From Melitaea cinxia (lineage: Eukaryota; Arthropoda; Insecta; Lepidoptera; Nymphalidae): DNA of 64,000 nucleotides. Shown here one piece after another: positions 10,707 to 20,959 of the stretch. The notes below the pieces were generated by a model, which saw only the letters and a list, made by a program, of their open reading frames with translations, was not told the origin of the DNA and did no database searches. Numbering within the stretch: the first letter of the stretch is position 1; the number at the start of each line of letters is the position of its first letter. The position numbers and the translations under genes are program-made. The stretch covers positions 11,026,501 to 11,090,500 of the forward strand of contig NC_059399.1 of NCBI RefSeq assembly GCF_905220565.1, read 5' to 3'.

Positions 10707-10865
10707 TATATATGTACTCGTAAATTTACTTTCCTATGACTCATCATTTAACATTTCTTATTCATCTCCTAATTTCTGAGCATTTTAATTCAGTTAAAGC
10801 ATTGAATATTTTTCAGTTATTTGGTAATGTTAACCAGTATTATTTGCATATTTTATCCGTAACAT

Positions 10866-11165
10866 TATTTATTTATTTGTTATTTATTAATACTTTATTG
10901 CACAAAGTACATTAAAGAATTGTACAAAAGGCGGGCTTAATGCTAAAAGAATTCTCCACCAGCCAACCTTAGGACGTACAAGAGCAGAGGTATGTAGGTG
11001 TGCAAAATCGGGTATTAGTAAAATTCAGATAAAGAAGATAAGAAAGGGAGGAAATATAAAGTTATTATTTTGTAAGATAAGTCTTAAAAATTGCGTTTTT
11101 AAAACATTTAATAAAATAAATAGCTAGTTAAAAAAAATTGTGTCAGTCCCAACACTCGACTGGAG
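10866..11165 (-). mobile_element. LINE 3'-UTR fragment, hairpin-box family
   Basis: On the - strand it carries a diverged version of the 3' UTR box seen at 53249 (+) and 53735 (-): 'GGTTGGCTGGTGGAGAATTC', 'AGCATTAAGCCCGCC' and 'TTTTGTAC', then 'AATAAAGTATTAATAAATAA' and an (AAAT)n-like tail at 10866-10895. It is a 5'-truncated copy with no coding part left. The right end, near 11165, is approximate. Confidence 0.6.
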
Positions 11166-11169
11166 TTCA

Positions 11170-12865
11170 CTCCAAAAGAACAATTACCTTAATATTTAAA
11201 AATTAAAACGTTCTAATAAATGAGTAAAATTTTAATTAGTTAAAATAAAATACTCTAAAATCTGTATGTGTGTCTTTCTATTTTTCCGAGATAATCTTGG
11301 GAATGGGTTAACTGATTTATATGTAACTTTTACTAAGCGATAGCGAGAAGGTTGTGGTGTTCAAAATCCGCCATTTTTTATGTTTTTTTTTATGTACTCA
11401 GTGTCTTTCGGGCAATCAAGACGAATTTAATGAAACCTCAAATGTTCATCAGATCCTTCAAGCTATTTAGGGTGTATTGGAAAACAGATCTATATACATA
11501 TAGTATATACATACACGTCCTTCAGCAAAGGGTAAAAAAAACTTTATCTTGACAAACCTACACTAATATTATAAAACTGAAGAGATTGCTTGTTTATTTC
11601 TTTTTTTAAATTCACTAATCTCAGGAACTACTAGTTCGATTTTAACATTTCTTTTTGTCTTAGATAGTCCATTTGCCAAGGAAGGCTTTAAGCTATATAA
11701 TGTTTTAATTATTTTCCCCAAATTAACACGGGTGTAGCCGCGGGGCATAGCTACTATAATATTTGCATACAATTGTTTCTTATAATTAGACAACAAACGA
11801 CAGCGTGAACAATGTTTTTATGCGTTTTCAGTCGATCTGGCGTCAAAGCGGCTGCGGCGCCATCCAACGTAGCCTTAAAAGATTATTATTTTGTCGGCAA
11901 ACGTATGAGACGCTTCATTAATAATTCTAAACAGTAAACATAATATTCTGTAATGTCTCTCTTGTTTATTCGTAAGGTTCTTTTTAAGCAAAGGAAAATA
12001 AATACTAATCAAATATTTAGTCTGAATATTGTATGCTGTAATCATACAGTTAGTTATCTTGTCAAATGTTTAAATTTATCTCACTTTTTTGTAGCGATTC
12101 TTAATTAGATTCACGTTTTTCTTTAGTAATATTAAATCAAGTACAATGATAATGATTTTTCAGATAGTAAAAATATTCATAAAATCGATAGGAAAGGTGC
12201 TTAAGTACTGTTGAATATTATTGTTGGAAAACGTCCAACATATTCCGTTGAAAGAAATATTCTTTTATGTATTTTCTTATGAAAGCAAAATTAGCTAAAT
12301 CGAGTATTAATGTTAATTTAAAATTAATTCGTTTACATCGTCATTCGCTTCATATAGATTTTTTGATACGCTATTTAATAGTACGTCTATAACATTTTGC
12401 AACAGTGAATATATTCGAACATAAATGAGTAAAATAAACTAAACAATATTCGTATCAAATTTGTCATCTGAATGCATGGGAAATTTATATCCAATTACTA
12501 AGTCAACAATAAACCCCGTCGCTTCCATTTTTATGCCGATGTATTAAAAGGCAAAACTTCTGTATTTAATCAGTTTGAGTCCAATTTTTTGTAAAAAAAA
12601 AACAGTTGTCATTAAATTATATTAATTTTCCAGCAGTAATAAGTGTTTCTTTTTGAAAAGGGCCCACGGAGTGTCGTCCTAACAGAACGCAATATCTGAT
12701 GATAAACTCGTTGAGAATAATGCTCAACTCGTCGCTGGCTCATTATCAATTAATTTGATAGTAACTGGATAACTTTCCTTCAAAAATTAAATTTAAATTT
12801 ATATTTAAATCCTTTTGTAATTTAGTATCATGTAAATAACTATATACGAGGTACTACTTGTTTTT
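11170..12865. other. AT-rich DNA, nothing recognised
   Basis: Short frames here have no coding signature. The phrase 'ctacactaatattataaaactgaagag' at 11560 and 'gcgaacaaacga'-like text nearby resemble scattered remains of LINE or Helitron tails but cannot be placed. Confidence 0.4.
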
Positions 12866-13110
12866 GAAATTTTCTGCTCAATATAGGAGCAGTCCAGCTA
12901 GGGTAGTACATTGACCTTTGAGAAGATAACAGCTAAATAATAATGTTTTCAAATAGCGTTGCGTTCCTGTTGCTAGTAAGTTGACCAGAGCTCCTGAGGG
13001 GATTTTGGAATAGGGTCGGCAACGAGCTTGCGATGCTTCTGGTGTCGTAGACGTCTAATACGGTAATCGCTTACAATCGGGTGAGAAGTATGCTTATTAG
13101 CCGATCTACT
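12866..13110 (+). repeat. Interspersed repeat family C, copy 2
   Basis: Same block order as 6483-6750: 'GGAGCAGTCCAGCTAGGGTAG', 'CAAATAGCGTTGCGTTCCTG', 'AGCTCCTGAGGGGATTTTGG', 'TGCGATGCTTCTGGTGTCG' and 'GGTAATCGCTTACAATCGGG'. Non-coding. Confidence 0.7.
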
Positions 13111-13552
13111 AACATTAAAAAGGTCAGGAAAACGAAAAGTGGCGGGAAACTGTTTTTTAACTTTTTAATTTCATTTTAAAATGTCACCAACGTAATATAC
13201 CAAACAATGCAACCAAAGAATTTATTGCAACTTTTTACTACAAAATACGATAAGACTTTTTCGCCGACCAATATAAAAATTACAGATTTAAATTCACATA
13301 AACGCTGTTACTGTGATAAAAAACTTCAACAAAGTATATATTTTTTAAATATATATATATATATATATATAATGTGCTAGCGGTTGCAAGTTCGAACCCT
13401 AATAATGACAAATATTTGTTCAGATCAATAAACGTTTGTCGTAAGAAAGCGTTTGTGCTTGTGTATTGTGTGTGTTTACGGATCCCCGACACAGAGTTCT
13501 CATTCTAGTGGCTATTGGATTGAGACGTTAATTTATATTTATTTACTGGTTA
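13111..13552. other. AT-rich DNA with (TA)n run
   Basis: A TA microsatellite lies at about 13348-13371. The text after it ('gtgctagcggttgcaagttcgaaccct') resembles a tRNA box B, so a SINE remnant may extend to about 13500. No gene seen. Confidence 0.4.
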
Positions 13553-13881
13553 ACTTGGTTGCTGTGTGGTTACGGCACTAAAGAATGTAGCCACCTCCTC
13601 TCTTCCCTTAGATGTCGTAAGAGGCGATTAAGGGACAATACAGTTCCACTACCATCTTGGAACTTAAAATGCCGACCGATGGCGGAATAACCATCCAACT
13701 GCTGGCTTTGAAATACACAGGCTGAAGACGGGCTGCAGCGTCTCCGGTGCGACAAAGCCAGCCCTGCGGTCACCAACCCGCCTACCCAGCGTGGTGACTA
13801 TGGTCAAAACACACTAGTTCACGCCATTTTTGGCACGAACTTATGGAGGCCTATGTCCAGCAGTGGACTGTATAGGCTGTA
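13553..13881 (+). repeat. RTE-type 3'-end repeat (copy 2), interrupted by a LINE
   Basis: The same repeat as 1609-1930 in opposite orientation, ending 'GGCCTATGTCCAGCAGTGGA...ATAGGCTGTAA'. Its expected TGATGA-type tail is displaced to about 18198-18214 ('tgatgaagatgatgatt') by the 4.3-kb LINE that follows on the - strand. Confidence 0.75.
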
Positions 13882-14158
13882 ATTTTTTTTTTTTTTTTTT
13901 TAATTTAACAGGTTTACCTACAGCTATTTACATTAATATAACTTAAAATTAATTACAAATAATACAAAAGTAAATGCAATAACTAATTAAAGGTAAACAC
14001 CACATGCAAAACAATAAAGACATTACACAAAAATTACACAAAAAATTACAATCAGCAAACTTACTAGTTAAACTTAGTTATATAAAAATATTCAAAACTA
14101 GAAAAAGAAAAGTTGTCCGCTGATGGTACCAGAATATAATAAAATTACAAAAACATTG

Positions 14159-17026
14159 TCAAATACTGTACATATATTTTAACACATTTTTACGATAGGA
14201 ATAGATGGAATCAGCGTGAAGGTCAACCAAACCACTACAGCCGTTTATAAATTTAGAGATTCGTGGCACAAGGGAACTAGAACCTAGAACAGTTCTTCTA
14301 AGAGGGGGGCATAGAGGGGTAATTGGTCTCCTAGGAGTACGCTTGGGAACACGGAGGTTAAAAGAGTGTAACAAATGTGGACAATCAACTTTGTTGTTAA
14401 AAATTTTGTAGACAAACATTGCGTCTAATAGTTCTCTACGTTTTTCTAATGATAGTAGACCAAAATACTGAAGTCTACTTCTGTAAGAAGTAACTTTTTT
14501 TGTCTTTCCTTCGGAGAACGCAAGATGCCACAAAAATCGTTTTTCTATTCGCTCTAAACGTAAAGAGTGTACACAGTAATGCGGACGCCACACCACACTG
14601 CAATATTCCAAGATACTGCGAACCAAAGAGTTAAATAATAATATTTTAGAATTTCTATGTTTGAGGTCTTTAGTGTACCTGATCACAAATCCCAACATTT
14701 TAGAAGCTTTGTTGCAAATATTCTCAATATGAGGAACAAAAGTAATTTTCCTATCAAACATAATACCTAGATCTTTAATAGTGTCCACCTCCTGAATCAA
14801 ATTGTCGTGAATATGGTATTCAAATGTAAGATTATATTGCTTTCTAGAGAACGACAAGAAGAAACATTTTTTATAATTCAGTTGCATATTATTTAACCTG
14901 CACCATTCGATGAGCTTGTCAATATCGCTTTGCAACAACGTAGCGTCAGAAACTGATTCTATAATTCTCAAAAATTTTAAATCGTCAGCAAACAAATAGG
15001 GTACAGAAAACTGAAGGTAATTAGGTAGATCCTTTATAAATATGTTAAACAAGACAGGGCCCAAATGAGAACCCTGAGGCACACCTGAAGCTATACTACG
15101 AGTGCTAGAGCTAAATCCGTTCACTACTACATAGAAACCTCTGTTCGATAAGTAAGATGATATCCAAGACAAAAATGTCCCTGTGATCCCGTAATGTGAC
15201 AACTTATCGATTAATATTTCATGTTGAACTCTGTCGAAGGCTTTACTGAAATCTGTATAGATAACGTCAACTTGTTTACCAGCATCGACAGCCTCCACTA
15301 AATATTCAGTGAACGTACTAAGATTAGTGCAGGTAGATCTAGAACTTACAAATCCGTGTTGGTGTTCACTAATATACATACGAAAATGTCTCTGAAGGAC
15401 AGGACAAACAAGTGATTCAAATATTTTGCCAAATGCAGAAAGTATTGATATAGGCCTATAATTTGAAACACTTTCCTCACTTCCATTCTTGTAAACTGGA
15501 ACTACTTTTGCTGTTTTCCATACTGAAGGAAAAACACCTGTAGAAAGAGAGGTATTAAAGATTGTTAGTAACGGATGAACTAATTCACCCGCTAATGTTT
15601 TAATGAAAGAAGGAGGCACCTCGTCTGGACCTGCTCCTTTATTATCATCCAAAGTTACTAATTTAGCTAGAATGCTTTCTTTATCCAATAATGGCGCTTC
15701 AAGGGACATTGAATTTAATTTTAAGGATAAAAGGAAATCTGAACGGACAACGTTTGTTTTTGTGTTATGATTCTGTTCATAAACAGAGGAAAAATTACTT
15801 GCAAACATATCGCATATGATCTTCGTATCAGACGTACTTATATTCCCATCAGACATACTAGCTGGATATCGACTAGAACCACCTCTTTTACTTTTAACTA
15901 GAGACCAAAACAACTTAGGATTCTTGGCTAATCCAACTTCTAGCTTCCCCATGTAATCATTGTAACAACATGTAGCCAGCCTTTCACACCTGCTACCAAC
16001 AATATTCAATTCAATTCGATCACGAGGGTTCTTATATTTTTTATATCGAAGTCTTATTTTATTTTTTTCTTTGAGATTTTTAATTAATTTTTTACTAAAC
16101 CACGGCGGATAAGAACTAGTTTTAACTTTCTTTAATGGAACGAATTGCTCTATTGCCTTGTTTAGAACTTCATAAAACCTTCCAACCATCTCATCAACAT
16201 CATTATTCCTACCAAGCAGTTGTTTCCAGTCCAGTTGATTGAAATATTCACGAATGGAATCATAGTCGGCCCTTTTGAAATTGTGTTCTATAGTCTCAGG
16301 ATTGTATGGCAATCTTTTATCCTCCGAAGAATCAACAGTTATTAACAATGGTGGATGATAGCAATCTACTACACTGAGTGAACAAACACTTTTATTAACA
16401 ACACAAGAACCAACATTAGACAGTACTAGATCCAAAGTACGATCAGATTTATTTGTTACGTGGTTGAATTGAGTAATTTTATTAACCAGAGTAAAATCCA
16501 ATAGATGCTTACACAAAGTTGGCAAGAAAGTAGTATGACAAACACTATCAATTAACTTCCAATTAATCTGACTCAAATTGAAGTCGCCGATAATACAAAT
16601 CGGTGAGGAATATTTTTCCAAGACAGAACTACAGTTCTTTGTAAATATTTTAAGGGAATCAAGACGAACAGGAGGCGCCATATATACTGCACATAGAGCT
16701 AGTTGATTCACCTTACATGATAGACGGACATTAATTGTCACCCACAAGTCTTCACACGAACTCTCCCAAAGAGGCATTCGTTTAGATTGAAGGCTCCTTA
16801 ATACAGCTATCAACACGCCACCACCATGAGTTTCTCTATCTCTTCTATAAACTACATAACGATCGTTAAACAACTCACCGTCCAATACTGAGTTATTAAG
16901 CCATGTTTCTGTTAAAATTATAACATCGTAATTATTACAACACATATTATTATAAAATGTTTGAGTTTTAGTTCGAAGACCTCGACAATTTTGATAATAT
17001 ATATTTAATTGAGAGAACTTTAACAA
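14159..17026 (-). CDS. LINE ORF2: APE endonuclease plus reverse transcriptase
   Basis: A frame of about 955 codons. The N-terminal APE-type nuclease shows IYYQNCRGL, ILTETWL (catalytic Glu), IIGDFNLS and VDCYHPPLL, and would nick target DNA to prime cDNA synthesis. The central reverse transcriptase shows YRPISILSAFGKIFE, FSKAFDRVQHE, GVPQGSHLGPVLFN and the catalytic box LFADDLKFL, followed by a C-terminal domain ending in YMYSI. No RNase H. No ATG lies in frame ahead of the nuclease: the first codon at 17026 is TTG, and the frame stays open back past the ORF1 stop. It may be translated by reinitiation, or a 1-nt change in the T7 run at 17036-17042 may have displaced an ATG at 17045. Otherwise it appears intact. 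Confidence 0.9.
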   Translation of the reverse strand: MLKFSQLNIYYQNCRGLRTKTQTFYNNMCCNNYDVIILTETWLNNSVLDGELFNDRYVVYRRDRETHGGGVLIAVLRSLQSKRMPLWESSCEDLWVTINVRLSCKVNQLALCAVYMAPPVRLDSLKIFTKNCSSVLEKYSSPICIIGDFNLSQINWKLIDSVCHTTFLPTLCKHLLDFTLVNKITQFNHVTNKSDRTLDLVLSNVGSCVVNKSVCSLSVVDCYHPPLLITVDSSEDKRLPYNPETIEHNFKRADYDSIREYFNQLDWKQLLGRNNDVDEMVGRFYEVLNKAIEQFVPLKKVKTSSYPPWFSKKLIKNLKEKNKIRLRYKKYKNPRDRIELNIVGSRCERLATCCYNDYMGKLEVGLAKNPKLFWSLVKSKRGGSSRYPASMSDGNISTSDTKIICDMFASNFSSVYEQNHNTKTNVVRSDFLLSLKLNSMSLEAPLLDKESILAKLVTLDDNKGAGPDEVPPSFIKTLAGELVHPLLTIFNTSLSTGVFPSVWKTAKVVPVYKNGSEESVSNYRPISILSAFGKIFESLVCPVLQRHFRMYISEHQHGFVSSRSTCTNLSTFTEYLVEAVDAGKQVDVIYTDFSKAFDRVQHEILIDKLSHYGITGTFLSWISSYLSNRGFYVVVNGFSSSTRSIASGVPQGSHLGPVLFNIFIKDLPNYLQFSVPYLFADDLKFLRIIESVSDATLLQSDIDKLIEWCRLNNMQLNYKKCFFLSFSRKQYNLTFEYHIHDNLIQEVDTIKDLGIMFDRKITFVPHIENICNKASKMLGFVIRYTKDLKHRNSKILLFNSLVRSILEYCSVVWRPHYCVHSLRLERIEKRFLWHLAFSEGKTKKVTSYRSRLQYFGLLSLEKRRELLDAMFVYKIFNNKVDCPHLLHSFNLRVPKRTPRRPITPLCPPLRRTVLGSSSLVPRISKFINGCSGLVDLHADSIYSYRKNVLKYMYSI

Positions 17027-17067
17027 GATATAAATAAAAAAACATGCATTAAAATACAGAAGTGCTA

Positions 17068-18132
17068 TTAAGCTAATTTATCTAAGTCCACCATATCCCT
17101 AATGAATAAGTATCCTGAGTCATCACTTTTTCTTACAAAAATTCTTCCACTTCTCACCCACACATATTTATAACCCTTTTCTTTTGCCCGATTTCGAACT
17201 GCAGCGTGAAGTGCCTTATTTTGAGGAGATAGATGTTCTTGAATGAAAACAGGTGACTTTTCACCACCAAAACCCAAGTGTGCAGTATTTAATTTGTTGG
17301 TTGGGTTACTTTTGTTAAATTTGTACGTTGCAGCTATCACTTGATCACGAATTCTGGTTGAAGTCAACTGTACTACTATTGACCTGAGGCGAGTAGTTGC
17401 TGCGCGAAGTTTGGCCACGCGGGTACAATTTAAAATATCATGCTCATTCAGCTTACAGTCGATAGTGTTTCCCAGTTGAGAGATAATTGTCATTAAGTTT
17501 TCATTTTTCTTTTCCGGTACACATTGAATTTCTAAGTTATTGGACCTCGATTGTTGTTCAAGATAATTTATACGTCTTGTGAGATCAATCACTTTAGAAT
17601 TTAGCTTGTTGTTGTCTTCCTTCAGCTCCTTTACGGTCTCAGCTGCGACTTTTTGTTGCCCTTCTATGCAATCAAATCGTTCGTTCATAAATGACATGGA
17701 GTCAGTGATGTGTTCCATTTCCTCTTTTATGGGTGCAAGTTGTTCATTAAGGTTTCTAATCAAGCAGTCGCTCAGTTTCATATACATGGTGTCTAATTGT
17801 TCCTTAAGAACATCTTGAACCACCGTACGAACCACATCAGCAGTCACGAAATCAGTTGAAGGTGACGTAGCCTCAGTAGGTGGCGAATTAAGAGCAACCC
17901 TTTTGCTTCCTCTGGTTGTGGATATATTTTTAATGGGGGTAGTATCTGTTTTTGACGTCTTTGGCAGTTTACTCTTACACGTTGGACATTTCCAATGATC
18001 AGGTTTTCCAACTAATTTAGTTAAAGACAGGCACTCATAATGAAATCTTTTCATACAGCTATTACATCTGATGAAACCCTCATCACCGACCCCATCCCCA
18101 TCACAGCAACCCCAAGGTGTAAATTCAGACAT
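17068..18132 (-). CDS. LINE ORF1: PHD-like zinc finger, coiled coil, FP-like C-terminal domain
   Basis: 354 residues from a clear ATG. Residues 9-52 form a PHD-like Cys/His cluster (CC at 9-10, C23, C26, H31, C34, C49, C52). A Ser/Thr-rich linker and a long heptad-bearing coiled coil follow at about 110-195 (ending RRINYLEQQSRSNNLEI). The remaining 150 residues resemble the FP25K-like or RNA-binding C-terminal domain seen in many CR1-group ORF1 proteins (GEKSPVFIQEHLSP, KEKGYKYVWVRSGRIFVRK). The expected role is binding element RNA into a ribonucleoprotein as an oligomer. The stop lies 41 nt ahead of the first ORF2 codon listed, and the ORF2 frame is already open at that point, so the two may be translationally coupled. 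Confidence 0.85.
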   Translation of the reverse strand: MSEFTPWGCCDGDGVGDEGFIRCNSCMKRFHYECLSLTKLVGKPDHWKCPTCKSKLPKTSKTDTTPIKNISTTRGSKRVALNSPPTEATSPSTDFVTADVVRTVVQDVLKEQLDTMYMKLSDCLIRNLNEQLAPIKEEMEHITDSMSFMNERFDCIEGQQKVAAETVKELKEDNNKLNSKVIDLTRRINYLEQQSRSNNLEIQCVPEKKNENLMTIISQLGNTIDCKLNEHDILNCTRVAKLRAATTRLRSIVVQLTSTRIRDQVIAATYKFNKSNPTNKLNTAHLGFGGEKSPVFIQEHLSPQNKALHAAVRNRAKEKGYKYVWVRSGRIFVRKSDDSGYLFIRDMVDLDKLA

Positions 18133-18197
18133 TATTGTTGAATAACTATATCAATATTCTTCAATTTCGAAAATAACAACTTTAAAAATAATAATAA

Positions 18198-18234
18198 TGA
18201 TGAAGATGATGATTCGGTGTGTGTGTGTGTGTGT
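18198..18234 (+). repeat. RTE-type tail remnant and (GT)n
   Basis: 'tgatgaagatgatgatt' completes the tail of the repeat that starts at 13553. A short GT run follows at about 18217-18234. Confidence 0.55.
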
Positions 18235-19315
18235 TTATTAGCTAACGCAAATAGGATTTTCAAAATAAGTACTTCTTCTTCTTTAAGGTTAATGGCTTTC
18301 AATAGTGCCAAATAAGCACAGGTAATTACGCCAATATCACGTAGAAAAAGTTACTACTTGGGGATGTTTTGATATACCATCATTATTATATTATCCGTCA
18401 ACATCATGCTCACAACCATCATTCATTCAAAACATTGCCCCGAACGTACATAACGTAAACTGCATTGACACTAATTTCCAGCCACGCCTGAGTGGAATGG
18501 AAGCTATTATGAGAAACACGCTAACAATGCCAAGATAAGACAGTCGGGGCTCGTTAAGTTGTGGATAATTTTCACGTTAACTGTAAATGATGGTAGTTTA
18601 TAGGAAAATTACTTCGGCTATAGCAATAACAAACCATTTTTGTTAATTATCATTCCTACACTAGCGAAGTTTTCAAATAATGTTTTTGTACCTGTTTATA
18701 ATATTTATACAATTTTTTTCTTACTTTTAGGATTTTAGATTCCTAATATATCGTAAATCTTATTTAACTTTTTTCTTCTTCTTAATCTTTAAAAGGGTTA
18801 CGACATCGCTACACGAAACTATTGAATTTTAAATACTAAAACAATATACCTAGCGAAAAAAATTTTTTCTTTAGACAGTTATATAGTTAACATGCTCTTA
18901 AAATCTAATACGTTTAAAATATCAACCTATGCCTAATCTTTGGTATCAATATACTGCTTAAACGTTATGTAAAACACTCCAGGCGTTGAAAAAAACTAGA
19001 TTCGGACGACAAGCTAACACACCATTAGGCGAAGTCAACGCTCGAATAAGCGGTGACTCTGTCAACAACCTCATTCTGCAACCCCGCACTGCGAGCGGTG
19101 TTTTCCAATGAACTTGGTTACACTTTGATATGCTCAAAGATAATAGGATTACAAATTTTACCGGTACTCATTTCATAAAAATATGTCATCAAGAATACGT
19201 CTCTTCTCAGTTCCAAGATATAATATCCCAGCATTTCTTGTAAAAATTAAGAAGAAAATACATAAAGGTATCTTTTATACGTATAATAAATATAAGTAAT
19301 AATAAATACATTATA
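18235..19315. other. AT-rich DNA, nothing recognised
   Basis: No coding frame. The patch at 18990-19120 is less AT-rich but has no open frame or splice-flanked exon. Confidence 0.45.
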
Positions 19316-19545
19316 ATAAATACACAGTCCTCTGTTCCTACTGTAAGCATCTTAACGCTTGTGGAAGATAAGGTAACAGCCAGCTGATATAACTAAAAAT
19401 TTTTTATAAATATACATGGAAAGAATACATCTATAAATATACAAATACAAATATTACACCCAGACTCAGGCGGGAATCGAACCAACAGCCCGCGGAGCAG
19501 AAAGCAAACTGCGCCAACGAGCTAGTCGTAACAGTTTACAGCTCT
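19316..19545 (-). repeat. SINE-2 (tRNA-derived), best copy
   Basis: Read on the - strand the head is tRNA-like: 'TAGCTCGTTGGCGCAG' (box A region) and, about 40 nt later, 'GGTTCGATTCCCGCC' (a consensus Pol III box B), then 'GAGTCTGGGTGTAATATTTG' and an AT-rich body ending 'GTTACCTTATCTTCCACAAG'. The copy at 37270-37505 has the same layout. This is a tRNA-derived SINE, not a functional tRNA. Confidence 0.75.
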
Positions 19546-20540
19546 TAATAATTTTAATCAAGTTCCACATAAAGTTAATACAAATTTTATTATGTTTATT
19601 GGATAAAAAAATATATCAAATAAATATAAAAGCAATAAGTACATAATACAATGAATCATTAATTTGTATTTTCAACGTAAAAGTCCGTTTTACTCAAAAC
19701 GGAAGATTGGCTTATTTTGCAATTTCTTGTTAGGCTTACCGACTACCAAAATTATATTTTCATCTACAAGTAATAGTTAAAGGATAATCCAAAGAATTTT
19801 TTTCATATATTGCTTTATCGTCGAAAATATTACACTCGAATAAATTATTTTATATGCCGATCAACAAAATATTTACCTAATGGTAGTATATCTCAATTTT
19901 AACGAAATTATTTATACAGTAAAAAGTAAACACTAAAATTTTGTCCAAACGAAGTATAAAATGATGATATTCTATTAAAAATCAAAGAAAAGATTTTAAA
20001 TTTTTTTAATAACTTATGTTGATCCATTAGAACAGCCAATCCTATTTCAATGGATATGAAACTCACAATAAGGAGATAGTATAAAAGCGAATGAAAAATG
20101 AATAGGAATACTTTGTTTGAAGCAATTGCAGTTGTGACATGACTTAATTACCTTCGTCCGGGATATAAAATCTCTTCGCTCTAAAACTCCACTCTACGTT
20201 GTAGTATATATATATATTTCATTTCACACAAGACTAAAACTATACATTTTATTACTCGAAACTAAAACCTTATAAGCCTAAAAAATTTTATACCACGTGG
20301 TTTTAAAATAAAAATTACGAATTTAAATATTATAAAGAAATTTAATTTATTTTGGGCGGGTACTGTAAGACATATTGACATACTGATATTTGCTGCTATC
20401 TTAGACACCGCTTATAAGTTTTAAAGGAAGCGAAGTTTGCAGTTCAATTAGAACTGCAGAAGTAAATGACTAATATGACTGAACTATAAAGATTGATATA
20501 TTTTTTTTACAACTTTAGAACTAAATATTTACAGATAGTT
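19546..20540. other. AT-rich DNA, nothing recognised
   Basis: No open frame with coding character; no repeat named. Confidence 0.45.
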
Positions 20541-20935
20541 ATGGTACAAATCATATCCGCGTGGAATGGTGGCAAGAATGTTTGCAGCATTTCCCCGTTG
20601 AATCGCTTTGCCGATTCTCTGGGCAAAAAATACACCAGTCCTCTTGTCACCAGTGGAGACAATTAGGCAAAAAAAAATTTTTTTAGCCCTGCTACTCTAA
20701 GGTCCAAGTGTTTCGGCTGCAAACGACACAAAAATATAATTTGGAATTAGTGACGAATATTTGTGCCGTTTAGTCTTTCAGCTTTTTCCGCTGCAGCTCC
20801 CGCTTTTAAGGTTTCCCGGACATGAAACGGAGCAAGTGTGTCAACGCAGGTTGCTTCCAACAAAAACGCCCGTCCTCCAGTATCAACGCCAATCCATCAG
20901 GTCTCTTGTCATCATCGCTATTAATAAAATGATAT
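20541..20935 (-). pseudogene. Decayed retroelement ORF fragment
   Basis: On the - strand broken frames read DDKRPDGLALILEDGR..., then '...RNTWTL', and further on 'RESAKRFNGEMLQTFLPPFHADM' in shifted frames. The order (a PDG motif, an AGAAAE-like stretch, an ETLGPW-like stretch, then RAG.FLAQRI and QRGNAAS-like peptides) is one I associate with a dispersed invertebrate retroelement polyprotein, but I cannot name the clade with confidence. Several stops and frameshifts make it a pseudogene. Confidence 0.45.
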
Positions 20936-20959
20936 AAATATAATAAAATATATATTATA

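Larger units (their letters stand above)
13882..18197 (-). mobile_element. Near-complete two-ORF CR1-like non-LTR retrotransposon
   Basis: On the - strand the order is a roughly 65-nt leader, ORF1 (18132-17068), ORF2 (about 17026-14159), a 270-nt 3' UTR and a poly(A) tail (poly-T on + at 13884-13904). Both frames are uninterrupted, which suggests a young copy. It is inserted in the tail of an RTE-type repeat. The target-site duplication is short or ambiguous because both junctions are TAA-rich. A PHD-like ORF1, an APE endonuclease and an RT without RNase H fit the CR1 group; the exact family is not determined. Confidence 0.85.

Noticed and set aside
17579..17818. A 79-residue + strand protein within the LINE ORF1 region
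   Set aside because: It is antisense to the coiled-coil part of ORF1, where low stop frequency in the complementary frame explains it.
19440..19540. A tRNA gene on the - strand (GGTTCGATTCCC)
   Set aside because: The same layout recurs at 37270, 2490 and 22780 with AT-rich bodies; it is a tRNA-derived SINE.
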